Assembly: GCF_014201705.1 (NCBI RefSeq)
Contig: NZ_JACHFA010000001.1
Span: forward strand, 186,001 to 250,000
DNA length: 64,000 nt
Direction: 5' to 3'
DNA from: Borreliella spielmanii
GTDB lineage: Bacteria; Spirochaetota; Spirochaetia; Borreliales; Borreliaceae
A program made the translations under genes and the position numbers. Below are positions 47,901 to 57,046 of this stretch, piece by piece. Positions within the stretch are counted from its first letter, which is position 1, and each line of letters opens with the position of its first letter. The notes beneath the pieces are model-generated. The model did not search any database and had not been told where the DNA came from. It saw nothing but the letters and a program-made list of their open reading frames with translations.

Positions 47901-48156
47901 GATAATTAAAATTTTATCAAAAATAAATCAAAATAACTTTTCAAATTGCTTTGAGAATTTCATAAAAATGCAAATAAAAAACCCTTCTAAAGCTTATTTT
48001 ACAAGCAAGGCGCACGAGAGATTCTTAAAAACTAGCGAAATAACACTTTGCGATTATTATAACAGATTTAAAGACACCCATGATTTCAAACTAGACAAAA
48101 ATTTACTAACATTAATAGAAAAATTTTATATTAAATTTGCAAGGACAAATAATTAA
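44917..48156 (+). CDS. recC: Exodeoxyribonuclease V subunit RecC (BB0634 equivalent)
   Basis: The inactive-helicase subunit that holds RecB and RecD together and, in E. coli, reads Chi. Sequence conservation of RecC is low, so the call rests on size (1079 residues), an inactivated UvrD-like plan, and position immediately before recB and recD. The C-terminal part has LNLYELKNALSNPYKHFYE, like the PD-(D/E)xK remnant of RecC. The start is GTG with no ribosome site, three bases after pncB, suggesting translational reinitiation. Confidence 0.88.
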   Translation: MNIYKTNKVKKIYNKIKELTQKDNIFKKETLIIVKNDLLKEEIKKTIARLNGISYNLNIKKNAIKSIYEISLKNPNIKKYIEKNTFSFYLETEKFILYNILKAEKLKYIKDFKSTKNRYFFASKIIDLFHHYYSKFSKLIETWEDNGFLCQEENLKPYENMQKELFNKLFEKQKNILNLHKKIIQEKSTKNIEIEIKKIIFIGNNKELEKKTLNSLEKIFDFEVHVLIFEDLLNYKSTLVEELLLTRTKINPIKYQALEKVDIELFEGENFLTSIKNNIIAKTPLSKLDDSFKIIEAKNQKREVEILVNQIVHSIQENNLKLNEIAITCLQEEFNEYLPYIEECLNKYEIEYSVLCHNNLSRGESIIALKRLMDLFISKNETISNFSRKEVFNLLSNNKVMKKFNISASELNYLIEFSDAMNISFGANNTHKESLKYDQNFLNSWEDGFNRFLMSEIFDEKYEEEIHKESIRFQDQEAIIKLITIVKSLYEDINYFKNKSYKVYEWAEIIEIFIQKYIDLEEFNTTDEYLRNKIKSFKNFPKDLNDNLYKNYLKEINEIKIEFYLFKIMFEESLEKEKYGIMYKKNGILIANYKEIEYLQKKEIHFLGFQKFNSKINYNNMNLLNEYYEYENTEKDAITTLFNLIFATSEKFYLYYSFQDNLSSEINTSKTINKILDHIQKYEKNFQIEKHPNQNHDLVYFKNVKENYLINYDLEAFNIAKILQNSKPIKFKQNKIQLEGPITLNLYELKNALSNPYKHFYEKTLNVKIQDIRLENEIKEKQEEQIFNTIEIIYRLIKNSTLLHEYIMGKKDNAGEAIEIIKNHIRYEIQQGSMPFNIDQKTTVNDILKKINKLKNNAAKSLKTLSIMIKTKIKFCQKLKLNFQKKFIEFELKKDIDNVYKIENDYFYLNFVKKDYCSIPDKIKNEIDLYITGLLIKKEIQNFNSLTEIRINLESLSAKTTIWYHHKEIIIDDIENMLMQFAYISSYPTPIYQSLIIKILSKINQNNFSNCFENFIKMQIKNPSKAYFTSKAHERFLKTSEITLCDYYNRFKDTHDFKLDKNLLTLIEKFYIKFARTNN

Positions 48157-48161
48157 AATTC

Positions 48162-51100
48162 ATGGACAAAATCCTAGAAAAAATTCAAAATAACTCAACA
48201 ATATTAATAGAAGCGTCGGCAGGCACTGGCAAAACCCATATACTTGAAAATTTGGTTTTAAATTTAATGAAAACCAAACTATACTCCATAAATGAAATCT
48301 TGGTATTAACTTTTACAAAAAAAGCTACAGAAGAAATGCACGCAAGAATACTAAAAGCAATAGAAAATGCTTATTTTAACTTAAAAACAAATGAAATTTT
48401 AAAAGAAGCTTATGAGCAATCAAAAAAACTCTTTATATCAACAATCAATAAATTCGCATTACATGCCTTAAATAATTTTCAAATTGAAACAGAAAATTAT
48501 TCCAAATATAAACCTAAAGAAAAATTTTCAAAAGAAATAGATGAAATAGTTTATGACTTTTTAAGAAAATCAGATAGCTTAATTCAAGCTCTTGATATTA
48601 AAGACTATGAACTTAAAGTATTTAAATCTGATGCTAAAAACACAGAAGAAATTGTTTTAAAAATAAAAAAAGCTTACGAAAGAGATACAACTCAAGAACT
48701 TGAAGATTGGCTTAAAACCCAAACACCATTTGAAAACATTCTTCTTAAAAAGGAAGAATTGATCAAAGATTATAACAAAATAATAGAAGACTTAGATAAA
48801 ATGACAGCAGATGAAATATTAGGTTTTTATAATAAACATATTCAAACTGGCAAGCTTGAAATAGAATACTCCAAAGAAAACGACATATTAAAAATAGCAG
48901 AAACATTATTGAAAAATAAATTTTTTTCAACCGTAATAGAAAAGGAAACTAAAAAAAATGCCAAATTATCACCTAAAGAACTTAAAGTTAAAAATGATTT
49001 AATCTGTTTAGGAATTAATATTAAACATGAAAAATATAAATCGGAAGACAATAGAAATAAAAATAGAAATAATTTAAAGCAATATGTTATTTTAAAAGTT
49101 GAATACAAAATACTAAAGTACATAGAAAAAAAACTAGAAAAAATTATTAAATCCACAAGCACAATAGATCAAAATTACATAATTTCAAATTTAAAAAATT
49201 GCTTAAAATCAGAAGACAAAAAGCTTCTAAATGCAATCAAAAATCGATACAAAATTATTTTAATTGATGAGGCACAAGACTTAAGCTTAACTCAAATCGA
49301 AATATTTAAAATATTAAAAACAGCAGGAATAAAATTGATATTCATAGCTGACCCCAAACAGATAATATATTCCTTTAGAAAAGCAGACATTTCATTTTAT
49401 AACAAAGAAATAAAAAATAAAATTAACACAGATGCTAGAATTGTATTAAAAACAAATCATAGGTCAAGTAAAAAACTTATCAGGCCTTTAAATAGAATTT
49501 TTGACAATATATACAATAATACAATAGTCGATGATATTGAAAAAATTGAATTTACTAATTCACTTGCAAATCAAAAAAATGATAATAATAACATTTTCAT
49601 CAACGGACAAGAAATAGAAGGAATCAATATAATAACCACAAATGCCGAAAACGAAGAAGACATTTACCAAAAAACAGCATTGACAATAAAATACTTGCTT
49701 ACATATGGAACAATTAATGAGAACAATAAGATTAGAAATATTAAAATGCAAGACATTAAAGTACTTTGTAGAGGAAAAAATGAAATCAATTTAATAGATA
49801 AAGCATTAAAAAAAGAGCAAATCCAAACAAACAAAACTCAAGATAAATTTTTAAAAACCAAAGAATTTAGCGAAATTTTCTATATTCTTAAGTGCTTAGA
49901 CCGAAAACAAAATTTCAAATCCTTAAATTATATCCTAAACAGTAAAATATTAAATGTGCCATGGGATTTGCAAAGAATTTTAATCAAACAAGACAAAATT
50001 CACATCTTAGAAGAATTTATTGAAAATATAACAGCTTTGCTTGAAAAAAATGAAATAACATTAATAAATGCAATTAATAAAATTGCACTCGAAACAAACT
50101 TGTGGATCAAAATTGCAAATAGCACTAATGATCAAAAAATTATTAAATGGGCAGAAAATAAAATAAATTACAAAGGTCTTCTTATTAAAGAAGGTAAGCT
50201 TGAAAACTTAAAAACCTATGAAACAGTACTTGAGATCATCTCTAAAATATATCATAAAGAACAAAACATACAATCTCTAATATCTACTTTAGAAAACCTA
50301 ATAATAAACGAAGAGCCTGAAGAAATAGAAGAAAGAGTTAATAATATAAATAATGACAATGAATCTATAGAATTGCTGACAATACACAAATCAAAAGGGC
50401 TTAGTATGAATATTGTATTCTTAATAAATACATCTCCAATAGAAAATAGCAATATTTTTTCAAAAAAAAATTGTTTTTACAAATTTTATCAAAACGGAAA
50501 AATTGAACATGATTTTTTTAAATTGGAAGAAAATAAAAAATATGCAAGACTAAAAATACTAAGTGAAGAAAAAAATATATTTTATGTGGGGGCAACAAGA
50601 GCTAAATTTGCTCTTTTTATTACAAAAACAAATAGCATAACTAGCAAATTATTAGAAATGGCAAAAATTTTTACTATTGATGACATTAAACATGACTTTA
50701 ACATACATGAATTTATTAACCAAAAGAAATTCAATAAAAAAAAGAACAATACAAATATAAACACAAAATTAATCCCACCAAAACCAATAATTAAAAACAT
50801 GTTTAAAAAAGAATATACATCTAGTTTTTCAAGTTTAACAGCACAAGCTCATCATACAACATTTTACGAAAATTATGATTTTAAAAATACCAACTACGAA
50901 AAAGAAACAGATTTCACAGATTTCGATGATTACGAGCCTACATTAGAAGAGACTCTACCTAAAGGAAAAGATAGTGGAAACATTTTGCATGCCGCAATGG
51001 AGGAAATAATTTTTAGTACAGCAAAAGATACATTTGATAATTTTAAAAAAATTAACATTAAAATTATTGAAAAACAAATACAAAAAATTAACTCAAATCT

Positions 51101-51683
51101 TAATACAATAGAAATACAAAATTCATTAACTAAAATGATTTACAATATACTAACTTATAATATAAAAGCAATTAATGCGCGTCTGTGCGATATTGAAGAA
51201 TTACAAAAAGAAATGGAATTTTTAATCAAAATAAATCCTAAATTTCAAAAACAGAAAAATCTTTTTGACGACCACTTTGAAGCTTTTCACATAAAACTAA
51301 ATGATGGATATTTAAAAGGAATAGTAGATCTCATATTTAAAGCTAATAATAAAATATACATCCTGGATTACAAAACAAACTATCTTGGAAAAGATGCAGA
51401 TGATTACAATATAACAAATTTAGAAAATATAATAAAAAAAGAATATTATGATTTGCAATATAAAATATATGCACTTGGAATAAAAAAAATATTATTTAAA
51501 ACTAAAAGAGAATATAATCAAAAATTTGGTGGAATAATATATCTTTTTACAAGAGCCTTTAAAGACAATATTGAATGCTTGCAATCAAAATTTGAAAATG
51601 GTATTTATTTTGATCTTCCCAGATTTAATGATGTGGACTTAGATAAAATTATCCTAGGATTAAGTATTAAAAGGCACTTATGA
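48162..51683 (+). CDS. recB: Exodeoxyribonuclease V subunit RecB (BB0633 equivalent)
   Basis: 3'-5' helicase and nuclease of RecBCD, 1173 residues. Helicase motifs: Walker A IEASAGTGKTH (~17-27), TFTKKATEEM (Ia), LIDEAQDLS (II), FIADPKQIIYSFR (III), TNHRS (IV), LTIHKSKGL (V), VGATRAKFAL (VI). The C-terminal nuclease domain retains GIVDLIFKANNKIYILDYKTN, with Asp and the D-x-K pair of the active site, so it should cut DNA. Its stop overlaps the recD start by 4 bases. Confidence 0.95.
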   Translation: MDKILEKIQNNSTILIEASAGTGKTHILENLVLNLMKTKLYSINEILVLTFTKKATEEMHARILKAIENAYFNLKTNEILKEAYEQSKKLFISTINKFALHALNNFQIETENYSKYKPKEKFSKEIDEIVYDFLRKSDSLIQALDIKDYELKVFKSDAKNTEEIVLKIKKAYERDTTQELEDWLKTQTPFENILLKKEELIKDYNKIIEDLDKMTADEILGFYNKHIQTGKLEIEYSKENDILKIAETLLKNKFFSTVIEKETKKNAKLSPKELKVKNDLICLGINIKHEKYKSEDNRNKNRNNLKQYVILKVEYKILKYIEKKLEKIIKSTSTIDQNYIISNLKNCLKSEDKKLLNAIKNRYKIILIDEAQDLSLTQIEIFKILKTAGIKLIFIADPKQIIYSFRKADISFYNKEIKNKINTDARIVLKTNHRSSKKLIRPLNRIFDNIYNNTIVDDIEKIEFTNSLANQKNDNNNIFINGQEIEGINIITTNAENEEDIYQKTALTIKYLLTYGTINENNKIRNIKMQDIKVLCRGKNEINLIDKALKKEQIQTNKTQDKFLKTKEFSEIFYILKCLDRKQNFKSLNYILNSKILNVPWDLQRILIKQDKIHILEEFIENITALLEKNEITLINAINKIALETNLWIKIANSTNDQKIIKWAENKINYKGLLIKEGKLENLKTYETVLEIISKIYHKEQNIQSLISTLENLIINEEPEEIEERVNNINNDNESIELLTIHKSKGLSMNIVFLINTSPIENSNIFSKKNCFYKFYQNGKIEHDFFKLEENKKYARLKILSEEKNIFYVGATRAKFALFITKTNSITSKLLEMAKIFTIDDIKHDFNIHEFINQKKFNKKKNNTNINTKLIPPKPIIKNMFKKEYTSSFSSLTAQAHHTTFYENYDFKNTNYEKETDFTDFDDYEPTLEETLPKGKDSGNILHAAMEEIIFSTAKDTFDNFKKINIKIIEKQIQKINSNLNTIEIQNSLTKMIYNILTYNIKAINARLCDIEELQKEMEFLIKINPKFQKQKNLFDDHFEAFHIKLNDGYLKGIVDLIFKANNKIYILDYKTNYLGKDADDYNITNLENIIKKEYYDLQYKIYALGIKKILFKTKREYNQKFGGIIYLFTRAFKDNIECLQSKFENGIYFDLPRFNDVDLDKIILGLSIKRHL

Positions 51684-53512
51684 GAGATTTTTTAGTATTA
51701 AGAGAATTTTTAAAAGATAAAAACAAAAAATTTTTAACTCCTGAACTTAAGCTTTACGAAATAATTGAACTTTTAAATATCAATAAAAAAAATTGCTATA
51801 AAGCACAAACACTTGCAAGATCCATAAACAATGAAAATATTGTAATATTTTTAATATTTTTATTTAACTACTTTGACAAAGGTCACTTAAGAGCTAATAT
51901 AAATCTATTAGCAAAAGATATTCAAAACACAATAACATTCACAAAAGATAACTTAGAAAAAACCAATAAAGGCTATAACAAATTAATAAAGATGCTAAAA
52001 GAGTTAGAAATATTTGGAAATCTAGAAACTATTAAGAATATGGTTTTGCTTTTAAAGAAAAGCAACATACTAATGGAATTTAATAAACTTAAAATTACAA
52101 CTCCCTTAATCCTGGAAAACAATATCTACATTTATACTCAAAAAAACTTCAGAGAAGAAGAAGAGTTAATAAAACAAATCATAAAAAGATTAGAAAACCA
52201 TAAAAGTGAATTAAATTACAACGAAATACAAAATATAATATCAAATTTAAACACTAATAATTTAAATAAAGAGCAAATCACATCTGTGAGAAAGGCTTTA
52301 CAAAGCAATTTCTTTCTATTAAGCGGAGGCCCTGGAACAGGCAAAACTACAACTATTAACTATATCTTAAAAGCAATTAATAAAACACTAAACAATAAAA
52401 AAAAAAGATTGGTAGCAATTGTAGCACCTACAGGAAAAGCTAGCTTAAGATTAAAAACAAGTATCGACTATTCATTTGAAAATTTAGAAATAGAGTGCAA
52501 TACAATCCAAAAACTATTAGGAATCAAATTTATAAATAAAAAAAATTTATATGATGAAGAAAATCAACTAAATTTTGATGTAGTAATAATTGACGAAGCT
52601 TCAATGGTAGATGCACATACTTTTTTAAAGCTATTAAAAGCAACACCAACAACTACTAAACTAATATTAGTGGGAGATAAAAATCAAATTCCATCTATAA
52701 ATGAAGGGAATGTATATTCAAGTCTTTTAGGAGTAAAAAAAATAAATAACGATAATGTAGAAGATCTTAAAGAAAATTTCAGAAGCAATAAAGAAATAAA
52801 CTTACTCTCAAAAGCCATATACAAAGAAGATAGCACTTTAATTTGCAAATACATTAATAATAATAAAAATATTCAATTAAAAGAAATAGAAAAAATAAAC
52901 TTAAAAAAAGATCTAATAGAATATACAAACAATTTATATAAAAAAATATCCACTTTTAATCTTAAATTACTAAAAGAATCAAAAATTGAAACAATACTTG
53001 AAACCTTACTTGAAAATATAATTTTAAGTTCAAAAAATTTTGGAAAATTTGGAACTAAAACACTAAATGAAATAATAAAAACTTACCTAAAAAAGACCTA
53101 TGGAAGCTTTATTGGTCAAATAATAATGATAACTAAAACTGACTATAAAAATAAATTATTTAATGGAGAAAGAGGGGTCATTTTTAATGAAAATTCTAAG
53201 TTTTATGCTTTATTCCAAAGAAAAGACGAAAAATATAAAAAAATAAATCTAGATCTACTAACAAATTATGAATTCAGCTTTGCCACAACAATACACAAAA
53301 GCCAAGGATCTGAATACAAACATATAAAAGTAATATTAGAAAATAACCCCTTTTTAACAAAAGAACTTATGTATACTGCAATAACAAGGGCTAAAGACAG
53401 CTTAGAAATAATTTCTAACAAAGAGACTATTCTTAAACTAAGCAAAAAATCTTGCGAAAGAGATTCAAAAATACTAGAACACTTAAACTCATTTAAAGAA
53501 ATTGACAAATAA
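51680..53512 (+). CDS. recD: Exodeoxyribonuclease V subunit RecD (BB0632 equivalent)
   Basis: 5'-3' helicase subunit, 610 residues. Walker A is LSGGPGTGKTTT (~213-224), then APTGKASLRL (Ia), VVIIDEASMVD (II), LVGDKNQIPSI (III), FATTIHKSQGSEY (V) and LMYTAITRAKDSLEI (VI). An N-terminal helical domain contacts RecC. Start ATG within the recB stop (ATGA) implies coupled translation and equal stoichiometry. The -35 box of the tRNA-Asp promoter lies in its last codons. Confidence 0.95.
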   Translation: MRDFLVLREFLKDKNKKFLTPELKLYEIIELLNINKKNCYKAQTLARSINNENIVIFLIFLFNYFDKGHLRANINLLAKDIQNTITFTKDNLEKTNKGYNKLIKMLKELEIFGNLETIKNMVLLLKKSNILMEFNKLKITTPLILENNIYIYTQKNFREEEELIKQIIKRLENHKSELNYNEIQNIISNLNTNNLNKEQITSVRKALQSNFFLLSGGPGTGKTTTINYILKAINKTLNNKKKRLVAIVAPTGKASLRLKTSIDYSFENLEIECNTIQKLLGIKFINKKNLYDEENQLNFDVVIIDEASMVDAHTFLKLLKATPTTTKLILVGDKNQIPSINEGNVYSSLLGVKKINNDNVEDLKENFRSNKEINLLSKAIYKEDSTLICKYINNNKNIQLKEIEKINLKKDLIEYTNNLYKKISTFNLKLLKESKIETILETLLENIILSSKNFGKFGTKTLNEIIKTYLKKTYGSFIGQIIMITKTDYKNKLFNGERGVIFNENSKFYALFQRKDEKYKKINLDLLTNYEFSFATTIHKSQGSEYKHIKVILENNPFLTKELMYTAITRAKDSLEIISNKETILKLSKKSCERDSKILEHLNSFKEIDK

Positions 53513-53530
53513 GTTAAAAACTACTATAAT
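53502..53530 (+). promoter_or_regulatory. Consensus promoter of tRNA-Asp
   Basis: TTGACA (53502-53507) and TATAAT (53525-53530) are separated by exactly 17 bases, a perfect sigma-70 consensus. The -35 overlaps the last codons of recD. Confidence 0.85.
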
Positions 53531-53549
53531 CTTTAAAAAGAATGACTTT

Positions 53550-53623
53550 GGGGGCGTAGTTCAGATGGTTAGAACGCCTGCCTGTCACGCAGGAGGTCGC
53601 GGGTTCGAGACCCGTCGCTCCCG
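53550..53623 (+). tRNA. tRNA-Asp (anticodon GTC)
   Basis: A full cloverleaf is present: acceptor arms GGGGGCG and CGCTCCC (one G-U pair), anticodon stem CCTGC/GCAGG with anticodon GTC at 53584-53586, and the T-loop GTTCGAG. G is the discriminator base and CCA is not encoded. Confidence 0.97.
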
Positions 53624-53628
53624 ATGCC

Positions 53629-53661
53629 AACTTTTATTTTATTATATCAAAAGTTTTTCTT
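53629..53661 (+). terminator. tRNA-Asp terminator
   Basis: AACTTTT and AAAAGTT form a 7-bp stem around a 13-base loop and are followed by TTTCTT, six bases after the tRNA end. Confidence 0.5.
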
Positions 53662-53704
53662 AAAGAATTTATTGATGCTCTAACGAGTTTTGAATAATAA
53701 AAAA

Positions 53705-53733
53705 TTACAAATATTTAATTTAAAAGTTATAAT
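53705..53733 (+). promoter_or_regulatory. Candidate promoter of the Cys-rich membrane protein gene
   Basis: A weak -35 TTACAA (53705-53710) and a -10 TATAAT (53728-53733) are 17 bases apart, about 40 bases before the start codon. The rest of the gap back to the tRNA terminator shows nothing further. Confidence 0.4.
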
Positions 53734-53775
53734 TTAAATAATTCAAAAAAATAAAACCTATAAGGAGAAGGTTAA

Positions 53776-54093
53776 ATGAATCTAAAAAAATACTTATTTT
53801 TCACTACTTTATTATTGATTTCAACATCTGTTTTTGCACAAACCAACACAATAACAAAAGAAAATATAAATTCAAATGGAAACCTAAGCCAATTTGGAGT
53901 AGAAGAGATCTGCCCAATATGTGGATATGTTAACTGTATTTGCGATGAAAAAACTACAGAAATCGCTGCAAAAATCACACAATCAAATACAACAGGCTCA
54001 TTTGTAAGCATAGCTACACTTGCATTGTTGGCAGTTATAGGATTAGCTCTAGCAACACATAAATTGTATAAATTAAAAAATTTGAAAATTTAA
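53776..54093 (+). CDS. Small exported Cys-rich protein with C-terminal membrane anchor (BB0631 equivalent)
   Basis: 105 residues. A signal peptide (KK, hydrophobic core, cleavage after VFA21) is followed by a ~50-residue periplasmic segment with four cysteines, C46, C49, C54 and C56 (CPICGYVNCIC), then a span at ~75-94 and a basic tail. It should sit in the inner membrane with the Cys cluster outside, an odd place for a zinc- or redox-type motif. No family is recognised. AAGGAGAAGG precedes the ATG, so translation should be strong. It is monocistronic and ends at a palindrome. Confidence 0.75.
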   Translation: MNLKKYLFFTTLLLISTSVFAQTNTITKENINSNGNLSQFGVEEICPICGYVNCICDEKTTEIAAKITQSNTTGSFVSIATLALLAVIGLALATHKLYKLKNLKI

Positions 54094-54102
54094 GCAAACT
54101 AA

Positions 54103-54131
54103 TTACTGTAGCTTTTTAAAAGCTACAGTAA
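54103..54131. terminator. Palindromic terminator between the Cys-rich gene and fruK
   Basis: Perfect 14-bp arms TTACTGTAGCTTTT / AAAAGCTACAGTAA flank a single central T. It lies between two convergent genes and should stop transcription in both directions. Confidence 0.75.
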
Positions 54132-54141
54132 AGTTTAAAAA

Positions 54142-55065
54142 TCAAATATTACAAATGTCCTCAACCCTAATCTCACAAAGCATCTTTTTAACATCTTGAA
54201 AATCACAAAGATTACCTTTTAATGCCGTAGCTGTACCAGCTGCAACACCAAATTTGAATGAATCTTTCAAAGTATTTCCATTATCAAAAGCATACACAAA
54301 TCCTGCAATCACAGAGTCTCCTGCCCCAATGGTACTAATAGAGTTAATCTTTGGAACAAAAGCCCTAAAAGCAACATTTTGACTACCAATAAACATAGCT
54401 CCGTCACTTCCCATAGAAATTATCATATTTTGCACCCCACTTTCTACAAGATTTTTCCCGATTTTAATCAATTCTTTTGTAGAATTAAATTTAGCATTAA
54501 CAAGATCCTCAAGTTCATAAATATTAGGCTTTATTAAAAAGGGATTTAATCTAAGAATTTTTTTTAAAGGTTTTCCACTAGTATCAATAATAAGCTTAAC
54601 ATCATTAGAAATGCTATTAGATATTTCGTTGTATGCATCCTCGCCAAGAGATGCAGGAACACTCCCTGACATCACCAATATACTATTATTTGTTAAACTT
54701 TTAAGCCTATCTTTCAAAAGTTCAAATTCATTCTCAGAAATATCTGGAGAATTAGCATTAATTTCTGTTTCTCTGCCATTTGCTATCATTTTAATATTTA
54801 GTCTTGTATTATATTTTATTTTAATAAAATCGTTTTTTATACCCTTAAAATCAAGAGAAGATCTTATATAATCTCCCGTAAAACCTCCTAAAAATCCAAG
54901 AGCCGTACTAGGTTTTCCTAAATTTTTAAGAACAGTACTTACATTTATTCCCTTACCACCAGCAAAGAAATTGCTATTCAAAGCATAATTAAGACTTTCT
55001 TCCTGAAATTCTTTTAAAACTATTTTATAATCCACAGAGGGATTAAGTGTTAGAGTATATATCAA
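54142..55065 (-). CDS. fruK: 1-phosphofructokinase (BB0630 equivalent)
   Basis: Phosphorylates fructose 1-phosphate to fructose 1,6-bisphosphate, feeding PTS-imported fructose into glycolysis. PfkB-family signs are TLNPSVDYKI at the N-terminus, GGKGINVSTVLKNLG, and GAGDSVIAGFVYA with the catalytic Asp near the C-terminus. Length 307 fits. The start is TTG, six bases after AAAGGAG. It is divergent from the fructose permease gene, sharing an 89-base control region. Confidence 0.93.
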   Translation of the reverse strand: MIYTLTLNPSVDYKIVLKEFQEESLNYALNSNFFAGGKGINVSTVLKNLGKPSTALGFLGGFTGDYIRSSLDFKGIKNDFIKIKYNTRLNIKMIANGRETEINANSPDISENEFELLKDRLKSLTNNSILVMSGSVPASLGEDAYNEISNSISNDVKLIIDTSGKPLKKILRLNPFLIKPNIYELEDLVNAKFNSTKELIKIGKNLVESGVQNMIISMGSDGAMFIGSQNVAFRAFVPKINSISTIGAGDSVIAGFVYAFDNGNTLKDSFKFGVAAGTATALKGNLCDFQDVKKMLCEIRVEDICNI

Positions 55066-55131
55066 GATAATCTCCTTTAATTGATAAAATTAATTAAATA
55101 AATGTAAAATTTAATAAATATATATACACTA

Positions 55132-55137
55132 TATAAT
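55132..55137 (+). promoter_or_regulatory. -10 box of fruA
   Basis: TATAAT predicts a start near 55144, leaving about ten bases of leader that include AAAGG. No good -35 was seen in the AT-rich fruK-fruA gap. Confidence 0.4.
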
Positions 55138-55154
55138 ATATAAAGGTGATTATT

Positions 55155-57017
55155 ATGCAAAATTTATTTTCCAAAAATTTGATTGTTTTAAATTACAACG
55201 CAACCAGCAAAGAAGATGTAATTAAAAAAATGGCTAGCATGCTTAATGAAAATGGATACTTAAATGACATGGAAACATTCATAAAAGAAATTAAAAAAAG
55301 AGAAGAAATTAACGGAACAGGAATTGAAGAACATATAGCCATGCCCCATGCAAAAGGTGATTTTATTAAAAACCACGGAATTGCTATTTTAAGAGTTAAT
55401 GGTGATGGATTTGATTTTAACTCATCTGATCAAAAACTTTCAAAACTGTTTTTCATGATGGCTCTCCCCGAAGAAACCCCTAGCAATACGCACATAAAAG
55501 CCATATCATATCTAAGTAATACTTTTAGCAATAACTTATTAAGACATGAACTTATGAGCACAAATAATGAAGATAGATTTTTAGAAATAATTATGAATAA
55601 TAGCAATATAAATGAATCTAATGATTTAAATACAAAAAAAGATTTCATTCTTGCCGTAACAGCATGTCCTGTGGGAATAGCTCACACGTATATGGCAGCA
55701 GAAAGCCTGAAAAAAGCGGCTTTAGAATTAAACGTAAACATAAAAGTAGAAACAAATGGATCTAGTGGAACCGAAAACCCAATAACAGAAGAAGAAATAA
55801 AAAATGCAAAAGGAATCATTATCGCATCTGGCAAGACTATCAATAAAGAAAGATTTAGCGGAAAACCTTTAATAGAAGTAGGCGTAAAAGACGGCATACA
55901 CAAAGCAAAAGAGCTTATTCAAACAATTCTCAAAAACAAAGCACAAATTTATAAAAGCGAAACAAACACACCCGCCAAAAACCCTAAACAAAACCAAAAA
56001 ATAGGAATTTATAAACACCTAATGAATGGAGTATCATTTATGCTCCCATTTGTGGTCTCAGGTGGAATAATAATAGCAATATCATTTATGTTTGGAATCA
56101 AAGCATTTGATATAAACGACCCAAGCTACAATAAAATAGCAGATATTCTGATGCAAATTGGCGGTGGAAGCGCATTTGCATTAATGATCCCAATACTTGC
56201 TGGCTATATTTCATTTAGCATAGCAGAAAGACCAGGGCTTGCACCCGGAATGATTACAGGATTAATGATGAGCAATGGAAATGCGGGATTTCTGGGAGGC
56301 ATCCTAGCAGGATTTATTTCCGGATACGTTACGCTACTTGTAAAAAAAATATCTGACAAAATCATTCCTAGCAATTTAAGAGGAATAAATCCAGTATTAA
56401 CTTATCCTTTTTTATCAGTCATAATTTCGGGGATTTTAATATATGTGATGCTTAGCCCAATATCATTTATTAATAAATCAATAACAGATATACTAAATCA
56501 ACTTAGCGGAACTAATATGGCAATACTTGGAGCTTTACTTGGAGGAATGATGGCAATAGATATGGGAGGACCTGTAAATAAAGCTGCATACGCATTTGGA
56601 ATTGCAATGATAACTGCAAAAAATTATATTCCTCATGCAAGCATAATGGTAGGAGGAATGGCGCCACCTATAGGAATTGCCCTTGCTACAAGTTTATTTA
56701 AAAACAAGTTCTCAAAAGAAGAAGTGGAATCTGGAAAAGTTTGTTATTTTCTGGGAGCATGCTTTATTACAGAAGGGGTAATTCCATTTGCAGCATCAGA
56801 TCCTCTAAGAGTAATACCCGCATGCATACTAGGCTCATCTGTAGGGGGATTTATTTCTGCACTTTTCAAGGTGGAAGTTATAGCACCACATGGCGGAATA
56901 TTTATTCTACCAATAGTAGTAAACCCATTAATGTGGATACTATCTATCCTAGTAGGATCAATCATAACAGCTGTTTTAATAGGAATTTTTAAAAAAGAAT
57001 ATAATTCAAGAATATAA
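55155..57017 (+). CDS. fruA: PTS fructose-type permease EIIA-EIIB-EIIC (BB0629 equivalent)
   Basis: Single-chain fructose importer of 620 residues. EIIA (~1-150) has the phosphorylated H65 in EHIAMPHAKG. EIIB (~163-265) has C171 in TACPVGIAHTYMAAE. EIIC (~285-615) is the membrane channel, with GNAGFLGGILAGFISGY, DMGGPVNKAAYAFG and VIPFAASDPLRVIP. The ATG at 55155 has AAGG eight bases upstream; a GTG three codons earlier lies on that site. It pairs with fruK across the divergent region. Confidence 0.94.
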   Translation: MQNLFSKNLIVLNYNATSKEDVIKKMASMLNENGYLNDMETFIKEIKKREEINGTGIEEHIAMPHAKGDFIKNHGIAILRVNGDGFDFNSSDQKLSKLFFMMALPEETPSNTHIKAISYLSNTFSNNLLRHELMSTNNEDRFLEIIMNNSNINESNDLNTKKDFILAVTACPVGIAHTYMAAESLKKAALELNVNIKVETNGSSGTENPITEEEIKNAKGIIIASGKTINKERFSGKPLIEVGVKDGIHKAKELIQTILKNKAQIYKSETNTPAKNPKQNQKIGIYKHLMNGVSFMLPFVVSGGIIIAISFMFGIKAFDINDPSYNKIADILMQIGGGSAFALMIPILAGYISFSIAERPGLAPGMITGLMMSNGNAGFLGGILAGFISGYVTLLVKKISDKIIPSNLRGINPVLTYPFLSVIISGILIYVMLSPISFINKSITDILNQLSGTNMAILGALLGGMMAIDMGGPVNKAAYAFGIAMITAKNYIPHASIMVGGMAPPIGIALATSLFKNKFSKEEVESGKVCYFLGACFITEGVIPFAASDPLRVIPACILGSSVGGFISALFKVEVIAPHGGIFILPIVVNPLMWILSILVGSIITAVLIGIFKKEYNSRI

Positions 57018-57042
57018 ACTTAATCGTTTATGTTCTTGAATT
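57003..57042. terminator. Bidirectional terminator between fruA and a lipoprotein gene
   Basis: Seventeen-base arms with one G-U pair (57003-57019 and 57026-57042) flank a 6-base loop. The left arm encodes the last fruA codons and its stop. A-runs to the left give a U-tract for minus-strand transcripts. Confidence 0.75.
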
Positions 57043-57046
57043 TCTG

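Noticed and set aside
56741-56992. Alternative frame inside fruA rich in Arg, Ser and Tyr
   Set aside because: It overlaps the conserved EIIC domain in another frame and has no ribosome site.
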